Shown here in pieces: positions 62,869 to 64,000 of a stretch of 64,000 nucleotides of DNA. The translations under genes and the position numbers were made by a program. The stretch comes from Arsenicicoccus piscis (GTDB taxonomy: Bacteria > Actinomycetota > Actinomycetes > Actinomycetales > Dermatophilaceae). The stretch covers positions 62,001-126,000 of the forward strand of contig NZ_JAKZHV010000007.1 in the NCBI RefSeq assembly GCF_022568835.1. Direction: 5' to 3'. The notes beneath the pieces were generated by a model. That model searched no databases. It was not told the DNA's origin and saw only the letters and a program-made list of their open reading frames with translations. Position 1 is the stretch's first letter. Each line of letters starts with the position of its first letter.

Positions 62869-64000
62869 ATGCCAGCCGTCCCCGCCCACACCGCGCCCGA
62901 CCAGTGCCCGGGCGCGCTGCGGATGTTCGCCGCCTCGGACGGCCTGATCGCGCGCGTCCGGCTCGCCGGGTCGCCGCTGACGGTCGCCCAGGCCCGCGCG
63001 ATCGGGGCGATGGCCGACCAGCTGGGCGACGGGCAGGTGCTGTTCACCACGCGCGCCAACGTCCAGCTGCGGGGGCTGACGGACGCGGGTGCTGCGGCGT
63101 TCGTAGACCGGGTGCGCGAGATCGGGCTGCTCCCCTCCGACACCCACGAGCGGGCGCGCAACATCGTCGTCAGCCCGCTCGGCACGGCCGCCCCGCTCGA
63201 GGCGCTGGCCCGGGCCCTGGACCAGGCCCTGTGCGCCGAGCCCGCGCTCGCCACGCTGAGCGGTCGGTGGCTGATCGGCCTCGACGACGGCTCCGGCGAC
63301 ATCGCGTCGCTCCCCCTCGACGTCACCGCCCAGGTGCAGGGCTCGCGCGTCGTCCTGGCGCTCGGCCGCCACCACGACGAGACCGTCTGGGACGTCGGCC
63401 CCGCTGCTGACCCCCAGTCCGTAGCCCGGTTGCTCGCCGACGTCTGCGCGGCCTGGGTCGCCGTGCGGGACGCTCGACCGGACACCCCGTGGAACGTCGA
63501 CGACCTCGACCACGTCGGCTGGGACGCGTTGCGGGACAAGGTTTCTCGCCTCCTGCCGCGCGCGACGGCTCAGGTGCGCAGACGGTCTACCGAACCCAGG
63601 CTGGCGGGAGTCGTCCGCGAGGAGAGTGTGCCTGGCGGGTCGCGCACGAGTGGGGCCGGACCGGGCACCGTCACCCTCGTCCTCAAGGCACCGCTCGCCG
63701 CGATCAGCGCCGCCGGGTGGCTGGCGGCCTGCGACGTGGCCGCCGAGGCTGCCGGCACGCTCGCGGTGACGCCCTGGCACACGACCGTCATCGCCGGGGT
63801 GGCCGCCGACGTCGCGTCCGCCGCGCTCGCGGACCTCGCGCGGGTGGGCTGGGTGGTCGACCCCGCCGACCCGTGGTTACGCGTCCACGCCTGCACCGGT
63901 CGACCGGCCTGCGCCAAGTCCCGCGCGGACGTCCAGCTGCGCGCCCGCGAGATCGTCGGCGACCTCGCAGCCGACGCTTCCACGGCGCACCAGCCGCCTG
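62869..64000 (+). CDS. cobG: Precorrin-3B synthase CobG (partial, runs off the window)
   Basis: The open frame runs 377 codons to the window end without a stop. It has two nitrite/sulfite reductase ferredoxin-like and haem-binding parts: GALRMFAASDGLIARVRLAG, GQVLFTTRANVQLRGL, RARNIVVSPLGTAAP, and the Fe-S/sirohaem Cys motif HACTGRPACAKSRADVQ. CobG hydroxylates precorrin-3A to precorrin-3B with O2, which marks the aerobic cobalamin pathway. It is divergent from the cobN operon and probably leads another cob cluster beyond the window. Confidence 0.92.
   Translation, partial: MPAVPAHTAPDQCPGALRMFAASDGLIARVRLAGSPLTVAQARAIGAMADQLGDGQVLFTTRANVQLRGLTDAGAAAFVDRVREIGLLPSDTHERARNIVVSPLGTAAPLEALARALDQALCAEPALATLSGRWLIGLDDGSGDIASLPLDVTAQVQGSRVVLALGRHHDETVWDVGPAADPQSVARLLADVCAAWVAVRDARPDTPWNVDDLDHVGWDALRDKVSRLLPRATAQVRRRSTEPRLAGVVREESVPGGSRTSGAGPGTVTLVLKAPLAAISAAGWLAACDVAAEAAGTLAVTPWHTTVIAGVAADVASAALADLARVGWVVDPADPWLRVHACTGRPACAKSRADVQLRAREIVGDLAADASTAHQPP

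Overview
The window is high-GC actinobacterial DNA with very strong G/C bias at third codon positions. The gene content and order resemble the Mycobacterium tuberculosis block Rv2173-Rv2207: a PknL-substrate-type DNA-binding protein, pknL, class II DAHP synthase, plsC, an SRPBCC protein, fadD, a DnaQ/UvrC-like nuclease, trpD, ctaE-qcrCAB, ctaF/D/C, a PfkB/adenosine-type kinase, erpA, glycerate kinase, cobT. The genome is not mycobacterial in detail; a member of the Micrococcales (for example the Intrasporangiaceae/Dermatophilaceae group) is my inference, not proven by anything here.

Layout. 1-5.4 kb: the end of an upstream gene, a 483-bp convergent spacer with unusual repeats, an Rv2175c-like regulator, a LysM/SLT muralytic enzyme, PknL with four PASTA domains, and a DMT exporter. 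5.4-8.5 kb: a complete 3,125-bp IS481-type transposable element that carries a TetR regulator and a two-gene ABC exporter ahead of its transposase, flanked by matched inverted repeats and a 6-bp GCTAGC duplication. 8.5-12.5 kb: a minus-strand set of slipin-like SPFH protein, Cys-motif membrane protein and quinol-type nitric oxide reductase. 12.6-15.7 kb: DAHP synthase, threonine aldolase and a molybdopterin oxidoreductase. 15.8-24.7 kb: a DUF1028 protein, a two-component system coupled to plsC, a nuclease-fold protein, two overlapping ROK kinases, a Cys/His-rich protein and an SRPBCC protein. 24.8-32 kb: acyl-CoA synthetase, a membrane-anchored metalloprotease, a DEDD-exonuclease/UvrC-like nuclease with a probable frameshift, a small Lrp-type sensor, trpD and a receiver-domain protein.

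32.2-43 kb is the respiratory region: an intact IS256-family insertion (8-bp GCGAGTTT duplication) sits right against the start of ctaE, followed by ctaE-qcrC-qcrA-qcrB; the rest of the aa3 oxidase (ctaC-ctaD-ctaF) lies about 2 kb away on the opposite strand, separated by a zincin-like protein and a lipoprotein L,D-transpeptidase. Together these genes make the cytochrome bcc-aa3 supercomplex. 43-50.7 kb: aat, adenosine-type kinase, erpA, glycerate kinase, peptide deformylase, M20 dipeptidase, a DUF3043 protein and a methyltransferase.

50.7-64 kb is a cobalamin region. A cobalamin riboswitch precedes cobN, and cobN, a fused ChlI/ChlD chelatase subunit, cobO, cobB, a CobE-CobC fusion with a His-rich repeat linker, cobT and cobA follow with mostly 1-7 bp overlaps in what looks like one 12-kb operon; cobG starts divergently and runs off the window. 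Many genes start 6-7 nt after a TANNNT-like hexamer with no Shine-Dalgarno, suggesting widespread leaderless transcripts; I used this to choose several starts. No tRNA, rRNA or CRISPR array was seen.
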